Shown piece after piece: positions 1-7,565 of a stretch of 32,416 bases of DNA; position 1 is the stretch's first letter; each line of letters begins with the position of its first letter. A program made the position numbers and the translations under genes. The stretch covers positions 1 to 32,416 of the forward strand of contig NJDH01000010.1 in assembly GCA_002254405.1 (NCBI GenBank). Direction: 5' to 3'. A model generated the notes under the pieces. It made no database searches and was not told where the DNA came from. It saw nothing but the letters and a program-made list of their open reading frames with translations. This DNA comes from Candidatus Altarchaeales archaeon ex4484_96 (GTDB lineage Archaea > Altiarchaeota > Altiarchaeia > IMC4 > QMZM01).

Positions 1-504
1 CGTTTCGGCGCAGGCTGCGAGGGCATCATGTTCAACCGGGTGAAACAAAAAAAAGATGAATACATCATGCAGGAGTATATTGAAGGCGTTGACGCCAGCG
101 TGAGCTTATTTTCCAACGGAGCTGAATCCATGGCGGTATCGCTCAATAAACAAAAAATAATACAAACAGGCAATTACCTGAATTACTGCGGAGGCGTTGT
201 TCCATTAAAGCATGTTTTACGGGATGAAGCCTTTCAGCTAGCCGAAAAAGCCGTGGATGCAATAGGGGGTCTAAAAGGATGTATTGGGGTGGACATGATC
301 TTATCAGATAAACCTTATGTTGTTGAAATCAACCCAAGAGTCACAACCTCCATGACAGCCCTGCAGCAGGCGGCTGATTTTAACGTAGCTTATCGCTCGC
401 TGAAGGCCTACCAGGGCTTTATGCCGGATAAACCAAGATTTAATAAGGTGATAGAGTATAACATAACAGATAAGGGAATAACATACAGCAGTCAGGCAAT
501 ATAA
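1..504 (+). CDS. mfnD: ATP-grasp ligase, MfnD-like (tyramine-glutamate ligase), 5' end outside window
   Basis: The reading frame is open from base 1, so the gene begins before the window and only the C-terminal 167 codons are present. What is seen is an ATP-grasp C-terminal half: a GAGCEGI loop at the start, a YIMQEYIEGVDASVS strand pair, and the metal-binding VEINPRVTTS motif about 50 residues before the end. MfnD joins tyramine to the gamma-carboxyl of glutamate in methanofuran biosynthesis. The family assignment rests on the GCEGI and EINPRxTTS motifs and on the next gene, an MfnF homologue 14 bases downstream. Without the N-terminal half another amine-carboxylate ATP-grasp ligase cannot be excluded. 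Confidence 0.7.
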   Translation, partial: RFGAGCEGIMFNRVKQKKDEYIMQEYIEGVDASVSLFSNGAESMAVSLNKQKIIQTGNYLNYCGGVVPLKHVLRDEAFQLAEKAVDAIGGLKGCIGVDMILSDKPYVVEINPRVTTSMTALQQAADFNVAYRSLKAYQGFMPDKPRFNKVIEYNITDKGITYSSQAI

Positions 505-518
505 TCCAACAGAAAAAA

Positions 519-1484
519 ATGAGGTTACTGGGTTTAGACATAGGCGGAGCAAACACCAAAACATCATTCACTGACGGTGCTGAACTGATAAAGCGCTCAT
601 GTTATTTCCCGATATGGAAGAAAAAACATCAGCTGCCTTCTCTTCTTTCAGATTTGATTAATGAGTATAATCCCGTCAAAGTCGGCTTAACCATGAGCGC
701 GGAATTATCCGACGCCTTTATAAATAAAAAAGAGGGAGTATACTATGTTTTAGATTCTGTTGAATCCGCCTTCAAGGGTGAGATTCATGTATTAAGCTCA
801 GATGGCGTTTTCATAAGCCCAGATGAGGCCAAAGCCAATCATATGCGTGTTGCATCCGCTAACTGGGCTGCTACCTCAGGATACGCTGCTAAGAGATATG
901 ATAATGGGGTTCTCGTTGATGTGGGGAGCACCACAACAGATATCATACCGTTTAGGGGGGGTGAGGTTGTTGCCTTGGGTAAAACAGACCTTAGAAGGCT
1001 TCAATGCGGCGAGCTGATATACTCCGGGATTCTTAGAACCAACATCGCCACCCTCACAGATTGCGTACCCGTTGATGGGGTGAACACAAAAATATCAGCC
1101 GAGTTTTTTGCTCAGACGGCAGATGTCTACACGATTCTGGGATTGCTCAAACAAAAGGATTACTCATCTGAAACGCCAGACGGCAGAGGAAAAAGCATCA
1201 AAGAATGCTGCGCGAGGATAGGCAGAATCGTGTGCGCAGATAATCTGATGCTGAAAGACAAAACAATAAAGGAAACAGCATTTTACCTGAAAAAACAACA
1301 GATTAAGAAATTAAGCCAAGCAATAAAAAAAATCAGCGAAAAATGGGGCATCAACCAAGCATACATATGCGGGAGCGGTTTCCCCCTGGGAAAGGAGGCT
1401 GCCACTAAAGCAGGTCTGAAAGCACATAAGCTTGAAATTGACTCATCAACTGCTTTGCTGGATTTACTAAACAAAAACAGTTAA
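519..1484 (+). CDS. mfnF: MfnF-like methanofuran biosynthesis protein (hydantoinase/oxoprolinase-related ASKHA fold)
   Basis: This 321-residue protein opens with a phosphate-1 type motif, LDIGGANTKTS (residues 5-15), and has a second nucleotide-binding-like motif, VDVGSTTTDI, near residue 140. Both are typical of the COG1548 hydantoinase/oxoprolinase-related proteins. In methanogens MfnF joins the aminomethylfuran phosphate unit to glutamyl-tyramine by an ether bond, a step in methanofuran synthesis. A conserved-looking CGSGFPLG stretch lies near the C-terminus. It follows the ATP-grasp gene by 14 bases in the same direction, so the two are probably co-transcribed and act in the same pathway. 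ATG at 519 is the only sensible start. Homologues also serve formaldehyde-oxidizing bacteria, so the cofactor could be a methanofuran variant. Confidence 0.78.
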   Translation: MRLLGLDIGGANTKTSFTDGAELIKRSCYFPIWKKKHQLPSLLSDLINEYNPVKVGLTMSAELSDAFINKKEGVYYVLDSVESAFKGEIHVLSSDGVFISPDEAKANHMRVASANWAATSGYAAKRYDNGVLVDVGSTTTDIIPFRGGEVVALGKTDLRRLQCGELIYSGILRTNIATLTDCVPVDGVNTKISAEFFAQTADVYTILGLLKQKDYSSETPDGRGKSIKECCARIGRIVCADNLMLKDKTIKETAFYLKKQQIKKLSQAIKKISEKWGINQAYICGSGFPLGKEAATKAGLKAHKLEIDSSTALLDLLNKNS

Positions 1485-1485
1485 A

Positions 1486-1493
1486 TTTATATT
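1486..1493 (+). promoter_or_regulatory. Box A (TATA) promoter for the first RecA-like cassette
   Basis: TTTATATT lies directly after the stop codon of the MfnF-like gene and 31 bases before ATG at 1517. That spacing puts the transcription start at or next to the ATG, giving a leaderless mRNA, and it favours 1517 over an upstream in-frame TTG at 1496, which sits too close to the box. Confidence 0.5.
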
Positions 1494-1516
1494 GCTTGGT
1501 TTATAGAATATACAAT

Positions 1517-2089
1517 ATGGAAGAAACAAACGAGTTTATTTCAGGGGGGATTTTTTCTGCACTAGAGGATTTACCTGAAGGATACATTACACTCATCACC
1601 GTTAAGGCAGATGATTACCTGAGGGCTAACATGAACATCCTAAAGTATCTATGCAACTTCAAAAACCTGCAAGGCATATATGTAAGCATCAACAGACCCT
1701 ATACTTCAAGCACCACAATAATGAAAGAAAACGACATAAAAACCGACAACATTTTTTTTGTGGACTGCATATCAGTGCTTCTGGGGGACACACCATTCAG
1801 AACAAAAAACTGCCTTTTCACCTCACCTGAGAACCTAACCGATATCGCCGTATTAATCGACCAGTGGGTCAGCAGCCTGCCTAAAGGCGATAAATTCTTG
1901 TTCCTTGATTCGTTATCCACCCTGCTGATATATAATTCAATCGGGACTGTAACCAAATTCTCCCATTTTCTGACAGGCAAGATGAGACAATGGGGTTTAA
2001 ACGGTATCCTTATGTCTCTTGAGCGGGAAAACAATCCCGAGATACTGGATAACATATCACAGTTCTGTGATAAGAGAATAAACCTGTAA
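1517..2089 (+). CDS. Inactivated RecA/KaiC-like (P-loop-less) protein, copy 1
   Basis: This 190-residue protein resembles the archaeal RecA-superfamily proteins thought to be inactivated ATPases in signalling. At the Walker A position it has ITLITVKADDYLRAN, without the GxxxxGK[ST] loop. A Walker B-like hydrophobic strand ending in Asp (KFLFLDSLS) is kept, as is a C-terminal MRQWGLNGILMSLER strand. The second copy at 3448-4017 matches it along its length, for example LP[KR]G[DE]KFLFLD followed by IY[NS]S[IL]G. The small membrane gene begins two bases after its stop, so the two are probably translated together. Start 1517 is chosen from the box A spacing. Function is unknown; partner binding rather than catalysis is an inference from the lost P-loop. 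Confidence 0.7.
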   Translation: MEETNEFISGGIFSALEDLPEGYITLITVKADDYLRANMNILKYLCNFKNLQGIYVSINRPYTSSTTIMKENDIKTDNIFFVDCISVLLGDTPFRTKNCLFTSPENLTDIAVLIDQWVSSLPKGDKFLFLDSLSTLLIYNSIGTVTKFSHFLTGKMRQWGLNGILMSLERENNPEILDNISQFCDKRINL

Positions 2090-2090
2090 A

Positions 2091-2418
2091 ATGATGCTCA
2101 TAGAAGGATATATGAAAGTAGAGTACATAGTCCTTTATATCATAGCTTTCATGTGTTTTATTTCCTACATATGGATGAAACAGAGCACAAACAAACTCAC
2201 AGAAGGCCACATAAAGGAATTCTTCAAATACATAATATGGATTGTGAAATGGGGTTTTCTGCGCTCTATGGCTTGTTATTCTTCAGCTTAGGTTGGTTAA
2301 CCTCAGTTATTCAAGCATCGTCTCGTCATTCGCTGTTTTCATATCCACTCTTTTCCTGATAGTGTCATATATCGCGGTTAAGATGAAGGAATTAAACGAT
2401 ATCTTCGGCTTCAAATAA
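2091..2418 (+). pseudogene. Small three-helix membrane protein, copy 1, frameshifted
   Basis: The first 55 or so codons encode a hydrophobic protein matching the intact copy at 4019-4363: CFISY[IV]W in helix 1, then WI[VI]KWGFL entering helix 2. In this frame a stop follows at 2289-2291. Reading from about 2260 in the next frame restores the rest: a second half of helix 2 (CALWLVIL), helix 3 (FLIVSYIAVKMK) and the matching tail EL[NS][DE]I[FY]GFK, ending at the stop at 2416-2418. The break lies around 2250-2260, near a GGGGTTTTC tract, and corresponds to one extra or two missing bases. The last 8 bases overlap the converging HAD gene. It may be a decaying gene or a sequence error. Confidence 0.7.
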
Positions 2419-3403
2419 TTTTTTTTAGCTCAGATAAGCCGTCAACCACGAACTCAGCCCCCAGCTCGCTGAATCTCTCCCTTAAATCTCTTTTCCCCCC
2501 ATCATCAGGTATTGATGCCGTCACCCCGATGAAACGGAAACCAGCTCTTTCAGCGGCAACAGCGTCATCGGGTACATCCCCAAGGTAAGCTATTTCATTC
2601 CCCGGGATAACGCCCTGCTTTTTCTCCATGCGCTTTTTGCATTCCAGAAGCTGAGCCGGGTCGGGTTTGCCTACAGCATAATCGTCGCTTCCAACAACAT
2701 ACTCTCTCCTAAAAAATGAATTAAAACCATGATATCCTAAAACAGCATCTATCTCAAAATGCTCCCTGCCCGATGCTATACCCATCAGGTAGCGTTTAGA
2801 TAATGTGCCCAGCAGCTCACCCCCTATAAGGGGTTTTTCATCCGCCATGAAACCCGCACCATCATAGTATTTCGGCAAAATACCGTATTTTTCCTCAAAC
2901 AACACTCTACCAAGATACATTTCCTGGAATATCCGCTTAATCAAATCAGTATCCCACATTTCTTTTGCTTTAGTGAGATTAGCCGCGTAAACACCCCCTA
3001 AAACCTTAAGCAGATTAACAAGACCCCCACCCTCATCCGCAGCTAAAGCGAGTAGTAAGTCCAGGTCAGGTTCGGTTTCATCACCTAAAACATAACCCGA
3101 TAAGTCTTTTATAGAATCAACCCGACCACCACCGGATTCGATATTGTGCACAGCCGAAGCCAGATAGCATAATACGGCAGCGTATGTTATCTCCCAGTCG
3201 TTGTTGAATCCCCCCGATAGCTTGAATTTCTGGGTGTCAGCGAGAGACAAAATATTTTTTTCGAAACGAAGCCCGATTACTTCAGATAGATAATAATCTG
3301 TTGCTTCAATAATAGCCCTCCGATATGAAGCCCCGACATAAACCAACACCCCATCTATATCCCAAATAAGAGCCCTTAAACCTAAATCCATCATAGATGA
3401 CAT
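2411..3403 (-). CDS. HAD-superfamily hydrolase, TIGR01548-like subfamily
   Basis: A 330-residue HAD hydrolase. Motif I is WDIDGVLV (nucleophile Asp and acid/base Asp, residues 14-21), motif II is the serine of GIASGRE, motif III is the lysine of GKPDPAQ and motif IV is LGDVPDD. The segment GGFNNDWEITYA between residues 63 and 76 is characteristic, as I recall it, of the TIGR01548 group of archaeal and cyanobacterial HAD proteins. The substrate is unknown; phosphate monoester hydrolysis is the family expectation. It lies on the minus strand between two copies of the RecA-like/membrane cassette and its 3' end overlaps the broken membrane gene by 8 bases. Its start at 3403 leaves 44 bases to the divergent gene at 3448, so the promoters share that gap. 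Confidence 0.75.
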   Translation of the reverse strand: MSSMMDLGLRALIWDIDGVLVYVGASYRRAIIEATDYYLSEVIGLRFEKNILSLADTQKFKLSGGFNNDWEITYAAVLCYLASAVHNIESGGGRVDSIKDLSGYVLGDETEPDLDLLLALAADEGGGLVNLLKVLGGVYAANLTKAKEMWDTDLIKRIFQEMYLGRVLFEEKYGILPKYYDGAGFMADEKPLIGGELLGTLSKRYLMGIASGREHFEIDAVLGYHGFNSFFRREYVVGSDDYAVGKPDPAQLLECKKRMEKKQGVIPGNEIAYLGDVPDDAVAAERAGFRFIGVTASIPDDGGKRDLRERFSELGAEFVVDGLSELKKII

Positions 3404-3447
3404 TATATAATCATATCTGTATTAAATAAGATTAGGTAATAAAAAAA

Positions 3448-4017
3448 ATGCTTGACATCAGCAAACTCGAGGCTGATCTCGCGGACCTGCCAAGCAGATA
3501 TGTTGTTTTGGTCACCGGAGCGGGGAGAGAATATCAGGAAGCCAAGCTCATGGTGTTAGATAACCTCTGTAATAAAAAAAAGCTCGACGGCATATATGTT
3601 ACACAGAAAACACCGGTTAAAAAAATACTGCCTTATTTCAAGAAAAAAAATATCCCCGTGAAGCGGATGTTTTTCATCGACGCCACAAGCAGAGACTACA
3701 GGAACACAAAAAGAACCGGCAGATACCTTTATCTATCACCCCAGCAGATAACCGATATAGCCATCGCAATAGAGAGCTGGATAAGGTACCTGCCGAGAGG
3801 AGAGAAATTCTTGTTCTTAGACGAATACTCTGCTATGTTCATATACAGCTCCCTTGGCTCGGTTAAAGGCTTCAGCAACTTTCTGAGAAACAGGATGCGC
3901 CTCTGGGGGCTGCGTGATGTCTTTATGTCCATAGAAAGAAGTTATGATTTAAAAGTACTCGATAAAATGTATAATATATGTGATAAAATAATCGAGGTAC
4001 ATTCAATAGGTAAATAA
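3448..4017 (+). CDS. Inactivated RecA/KaiC-like (P-loop-less) protein, copy 2
   Basis: This 189-residue paralogue of the gene at 1517-2089 shares its order of strands: an N-terminal VVLVTGAGREYQEAK where Walker A should be (no GKS/GKT), the C[N]xKxLxGIYV region, FFIDA, a Walker B-like KFLFLDEYS near residue 130, and MRLWGLRDVFMSIER near the C-terminus. The Walker B position here is followed by Glu (LDE) where copy 1 has Ser. The stop is followed one base later by the ATG of the membrane protein, the same arrangement as in copy 1. Archaeal proteins of this type are described as inactivated RecA-superfamily ATPases linked to signal transduction; the exact role is not known. Confidence 0.7.
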   Translation: MLDISKLEADLADLPSRYVVLVTGAGREYQEAKLMVLDNLCNKKKLDGIYVTQKTPVKKILPYFKKKNIPVKRMFFIDATSRDYRNTKRTGRYLYLSPQQITDIAIAIESWIRYLPRGEKFLFLDEYSAMFIYSSLGSVKGFSNFLRNRMRLWGLRDVFMSIERSYDLKVLDKMYNICDKIIEVHSIGK

Positions 4018-4018
4018 G

Positions 4019-4363
4019 ATGATTCCCGAAAACCTATCCTATCTTGACCTAAACTACCTGATGCTTTTTATTATCGCAGCCTTCTGTTTCATATCATATG
4101 TCTGGATTAGAGAGGGTATTAAAAGAGTCAGCCTGGGTATTCTCGAGGACCTGCTTAAAACATTTCTCTGGATTATTAAATGGGGTTTTCTCTTTGCTGT
4201 CTGGCTTTTTATCGTAGAGGTTGATTACTTTAAGATAAGCATTGAACCAGCTCAAAAAACGCTCATTGACTCGTTTTTTCTGGCCATACTCTTTATGATA
4301 GTCACCTACACCGCATCCAAGCTGAAAATGCTAAGTGAAATCTATGGATTCAAAAACAAATAA
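4019..4363 (+). CDS. Small integral membrane protein partnered with the RecA-like protein
   Basis: The 114-residue product has three predicted transmembrane segments: about residues 12-31 (YLMLFIIAAFCFISYVWI), 44-65 (TFLWIIKWGFLFAVWLFIV) and 84-102 (FFLAILFMIVTYTA). A short cytosolic-looking loop with Arg and Lys lies between the first two. No signal peptide or catalytic motif is seen. It is the intact version of the frameshifted gene at 2091-2418 and begins one base after the stop of the P-loop-less RecA-like gene, so translational coupling is likely. I do not recognise a named family. A membrane anchor or sensor working with the RecA-like partner is inference from the conserved pairing. Confidence 0.65.
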   Translation: MIPENLSYLDLNYLMLFIIAAFCFISYVWIREGIKRVSLGILEDLLKTFLWIIKWGFLFAVWLFIVEVDYFKISIEPAQKTLIDSFFLAILFMIVTYTASKLKMLSEIYGFKNK

Positions 4364-4393
4364 GTTTTTAGCTCTGAAACAGTATTCTATTGT

Positions 4394-5305
4394 ATGGAGC
4401 TTGTTTTCCTGGGAACAAGTTGCGCTGTTCCCACAGAAAAAAGAGGATTACCCGCCGTGTTGCTTGAATACCTGAACAATTTTTTTCTCTTCGACTGCGG
4501 GGAGGGCACTCAACGGCAGATGAGGAAGGTGGGGTTGAACTTTATGAGAGTGGATAATATTTTCATAACACACCTGCATGCTGACCATTTCATGGGCCTT
4601 CCAGGTATGATTCAGAGCATGGATTTCATGGAGAGAACAAGAACCCTAAACCTCTACGGACCGGTGGGTTTCAAGGATACCATGTATCATATGCTACGTT
4701 TAGGGAATTTTTCGATGGATTATATGAGCATCAACGTCAATGAGGTGAAAAAAGGCCCTGTGCTGAATGGAGAGCGTTACTCTGTAAGCTGTTTTAACAC
4801 GGAGCACACCAGCAACTCTATTGGATATGTTTTTGAGGAAGAGGATAAGAGGGTTTTTCTAAAACAAAAAGCGCTTGATTTAGGTGTGCCTGAGGGCAGG
4901 CTTTTCAGCAGACTCCAAAATAATCACGAAGTTGAGGTAAACGGTAAGGTAATATCCCCCGATATGGTCTTATCCGAGCCTGTCCCGGGTAGAAAGGTCG
5001 TTTATACAGGGGATACGCGAGCATGTGATAGCGTGATTAAGGCTGCAGCTAACGCTGATGTGCTGATACATGATTCAACGTTCAGTGACGCCGAAGAGGA
5101 GAAAACACAACAGATGGCTCACTGCACCGCAAGGCAGGCAGCCGGGGTCGCGAAAAAAGCCAACGCCAAAAGACTTTATTTAACGCATTTAAGCCAGCGC
5201 TACACCAACCCGCAGCTTTTGGAGGGGGAGGCCAGGGAGGTATTTAAGGAAAGCTATGTTGCCCAGGATTATATGAGGGTTAAGGTAGATAAACACAGCC
5301 GCTGA
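4394..5305 (+). CDS. rnz: Ribonuclease Z (tRNA 3' processing endonuclease)
   Basis: A 303-residue metallo-beta-lactamase-fold protein of normal RNase Z length. It starts with the typical LGTSCAVPT (residues 6-14). The zinc motif HLHADH occupies residues 60-65, followed by FMGLPGM, and the family's GPVGF, HTSNSIGYVFEE, TGDTRAC and THLSQRY motifs come in the expected order. The enzyme removes the 3' trailer from tRNA precursors in the cytoplasm using two zinc ions. It is followed 5 bases later by a sugar nucleotidyltransferase, probably in the same transcript without a shared function. ATG at 4394 fits the family N-terminus exactly. Confidence 0.93.
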   Translation: MELVFLGTSCAVPTEKRGLPAVLLEYLNNFFLFDCGEGTQRQMRKVGLNFMRVDNIFITHLHADHFMGLPGMIQSMDFMERTRTLNLYGPVGFKDTMYHMLRLGNFSMDYMSINVNEVKKGPVLNGERYSVSCFNTEHTSNSIGYVFEEEDKRVFLKQKALDLGVPEGRLFSRLQNNHEVEVNGKVISPDMVLSEPVPGRKVVYTGDTRACDSVIKAAANADVLIHDSTFSDAEEEKTQQMAHCTARQAAGVAKKANAKRLYLTHLSQRYTNPQLLEGEAREVFKESYVAQDYMRVKVDKHSR

Positions 5306-5310
5306 TTAAC

Positions 5311-6045
5311 ATGGAAGCCGTATTATTGGCAGGAGGGAGGGGTACCAGACTTAAACCCCTCACAGATGAGGTCCCGAAAGCATTGATGCCGGTTGAAGGC
5401 AAACCCCTGATTGAGCAATTAATAAGAGACTTATCTGATGCGGGCATCAGCTCATATACTACAGTGGTCGGATGGCTCGGGGGGCAGATAAGAGATTACC
5501 TGGACTCTATAAATGACGGTAGATGGCAGATACAATACGTTAATCAGAAAAAACAGTTGGGGTCAGCTCATGCCTTAAAGCAGATTAAAGCGCCTGAGGC
5601 GGATTATCTGGTTTCGGCCTGTGATTGCCTCTATCCTGTAAGTCACCTGAAAAAAATGCTTTCATATCACGCCGAAGGCAGCCATGATATCACCCTGTCT
5701 TTGAAGCAACTGCCCCCCGATAAAATAACCGAATCCAGCACAGTACTGTACGAGGATGGTTGGGTTGAAAAAATAATAGAAAAACCCACCTTAAATGAAT
5801 TACTCTCCAACATAGCATGTAACCCGCTATATATTTTACCCCCTCAAAGCATGAAATACATAAACGAGACAGATAAATCAATCCGGGGAGAATATGAGAT
5901 AACATCAGCTCTGCAGGCGATGCTTGAGCAAGGATACAAAACCAAGGGGGTTTTAACGGATGATTGGGTTCACTTAACAACCCCCGCTGATTTTCTTCGA
6001 CTAAACTTCCCTTACCTAAAAAAAATGCTTGATGAAATGATTTAA
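5311..6045 (+). CDS. Sugar-phosphate nucleotidyltransferase
   Basis: This 244-residue protein has the nucleotidyltransferase signature at its N-terminus, LAGGRGTRLKPLTDEVPKAL (residues 6-25), where GGxGTRLxPLT binds the nucleotide and the PK lysine contacts substrate. SACDCLYP near residue 109 occupies the place of the usual metal-binding Asp, and a VEKIIEKP segment is typical of the family. It has only the catalytic domain and no C-terminal left-handed beta-helix, so it resembles RmlA/GalU-type enzymes or short archaeal homologues that activate a hexose-1-phosphate with NTP. The sugar cannot be told from sequence. It lies 5 bases after the RNase Z gene and is likely co-transcribed. Confidence 0.8.
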   Translation: MEAVLLAGGRGTRLKPLTDEVPKALMPVEGKPLIEQLIRDLSDAGISSYTTVVGWLGGQIRDYLDSINDGRWQIQYVNQKKQLGSAHALKQIKAPEADYLVSACDCLYPVSHLKKMLSYHAEGSHDITLSLKQLPPDKITESSTVLYEDGWVEKIIEKPTLNELLSNIACNPLYILPPQSMKYINETDKSIRGEYEITSALQAMLEQGYKTKGVLTDDWVHLTTPADFLRLNFPYLKKMLDEMI

Positions 6046-6049
6046 TGGA

Positions 6050-6055
6050 TTTATA
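6050..6055 (+). promoter_or_regulatory. Box A promoter for the secretion ATPase
   Basis: TTTATA in the context GGATTTATAGC lies 36 bases before the ATG at 6086, directly after the stop of the preceding gene. The spacing suits transcription starting about 10 bases before the start codon. Confidence 0.4.
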
Positions 6056-6085
6056 GCTGTGTGTAGATAGTTTAATTGTTGTAAA

Positions 6086-7564
6086 ATGAGCGAAGTACTC
6101 GCAAGCTACGGTAGAATCCAGCTAACAAGTGAGGTAGACAGCAACATACCCTATTATAATGTTTCCGAAATCAACTGGACCCAACAGGAAAAAGAGATAC
6201 TAGATGACCTTAAATCGTTTATCACCGAGTATAAGCTGATTCAGAAACAGGTGGATGCGATAAGAAACATACAAGAAAAAGAAGAGTTTCTTAAGGGGAT
6301 TATAGAGGATAGAATCAAACAGAAGAAAATAGTAACCGAAAACACTAACGAACTCGTCAACGCCGTAATAGATAATCTTTTTTTCGGATACGGAAAGCTG
6401 GGTACTCTTATGAGAGACGACATGCTCGAGGAGATAATGATAAACGGGGTTAACATACCCATCTATGTATTCCACCGAAAATACGGTATGTGCGAGACGA
6501 ACGTCAAATACGAGGACAAGACCAGCATAAACGAGTTCATAGACGCCACAAGCCGTTTCGTGGAAAGAGAGGTGGGGTTTGATAACCCGCTGCTGGACGG
6601 ACACCTCATAGACGGCAGCAGGATAAATATATCAACACCCCCGGCCGCCCCTCATGGCCCATCTATCACCATACGTAAGTTTCGGAAATCGCCTTTGACG
6701 ATAATAGATTTGATACTGAAGAAAACAATATCCATCGAGCTTGCGGCTTTTCTCTGGGTTGCGGTGGAGGGTCTTGGAATACATCCCTGCAATATACTTG
6801 TGGCAGGGGGCTCGGGTGCCGGTAAGACCACCCTGCTTAATGCCTTAGCCATGTTCATCCCCGAACACGAGAGGGTGGTGACGGTTGAGGACACCCTGGA
6901 GTTGAATTTTGAGTTCCTGAAAAACTGGGTGCCGCTTGAGGGAGTACCCTCCCTGGGCAAAGAGGATAAAGGCAACGAGGTCACTCTGGAGGTGCTGGTA
7001 GAGAACACACTCAGGATGAGACCGGACAGGGTCATAGCCGGTGAGGTTCGGGGCAGGGAAGCCGAACCACTTTTTGTTGCAATGGACATCGGCTTAAACG
7101 GCTCTATGGGAACAATACACAGCAACAACAGCAAGGAAACAGTTACCAGATTAGTCAACAAGCCGATGGATGTTGCCATCAGAATGCTCACCCTGCTTCA
7201 GCTTGTAGTAGTATTAAACAGACACTACGACAGGGAGAAAGGAATGTATCGTAGGGTATCAGAGGTCGGGGAGATAACCGGGATAGAAGGGGATGTGGTC
7301 CAGATAGGTGAAATATACCAATGGGACTATAAAACAGATAAGATTAAACGAACAGAGTACCCGATTCTTCTCAAGGAAAAAATATGCAAGTGGTGCGGTC
7401 TCAGCAAGAAGGAACTAAACAAGGAAATATTCATCAGGGGCAAGATACTGGAGCATATGGCCAAGAAAGGCATACGTGAAAGAGATAAGGTCATCGCTGT
7501 GTTCAGGGAATACCACTATAATCCCCAGATGGTGCTGGCTAAATTCAGGAAGGATAATCCCTGA
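6086..7564 (+). CDS. Type II/IV secretion system ATPase (CpaF/VirB11/pilus assembly family)
   Basis: A 492-residue cytoplasmic motor ATPase. After a mostly helical N-terminal region (about residues 30-110), the conserved N-terminal subdomain runs from DDMLEEIMINGVN through LLDGHLIDGSRINI. Walker A is GGSGAGKTT (residues 241-249), the Asp box is VTVEDT, the Walker B-region strand ends in VIAGEVRGREA, and the His box is MGTIHSNN (341-348). A C-terminal tail contains a lone CKWCG pair. Such ATPases drive assembly of archaeal type IV pili or archaella. No membrane-core (TadC/FlaJ-like) gene is adjacent, and the nearest candidate substrate is the pilin-like gene at 27229-27687. It therefore looks like an orphan motor whose partners lie elsewhere. 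Confidence 0.85.
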   Translation: MSEVLASYGRIQLTSEVDSNIPYYNVSEINWTQQEKEILDDLKSFITEYKLIQKQVDAIRNIQEKEEFLKGIIEDRIKQKKIVTENTNELVNAVIDNLFFGYGKLGTLMRDDMLEEIMINGVNIPIYVFHRKYGMCETNVKYEDKTSINEFIDATSRFVEREVGFDNPLLDGHLIDGSRINISTPPAAPHGPSITIRKFRKSPLTIIDLILKKTISIELAAFLWVAVEGLGIHPCNILVAGGSGAGKTTLLNALAMFIPEHERVVTVEDTLELNFEFLKNWVPLEGVPSLGKEDKGNEVTLEVLVENTLRMRPDRVIAGEVRGREAEPLFVAMDIGLNGSMGTIHSNNSKETVTRLVNKPMDVAIRMLTLLQLVVVLNRHYDREKGMYRRVSEVGEITGIEGDVVQIGEIYQWDYKTDKIKRTEYPILLKEKICKWCGLSKKELNKEIFIRGKILEHMAKKGIRERDKVIAVFREYHYNPQMVLAKFRKDNP

Positions 7565-7565
7565 T

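Noticed and set aside
2153..2359. Small open frame overlapping the first membrane gene
   Set aside because: It has no match to the intact copy at 4019-4363 and is in the wrong frame for either half of it.
2419..2426. Run of eight T after the broken membrane gene as a terminator
   Set aside because: It lies within the coding sequence of the reverse-strand HAD gene (Lys codons near its end), so the run is explained by coding. A terminator role is possible but unsupported.
4364..4393. tRNA or small RNA genes in the intergenic gaps
   Set aside because: The gaps at 4364-4393, 11506-11616, 14239-14341, 16477-16540, 27191-27228 and 29192-29284 show no cloverleaf or T-loop GGTTCRA-type sequence. 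No gap exceeds about 110 bases.
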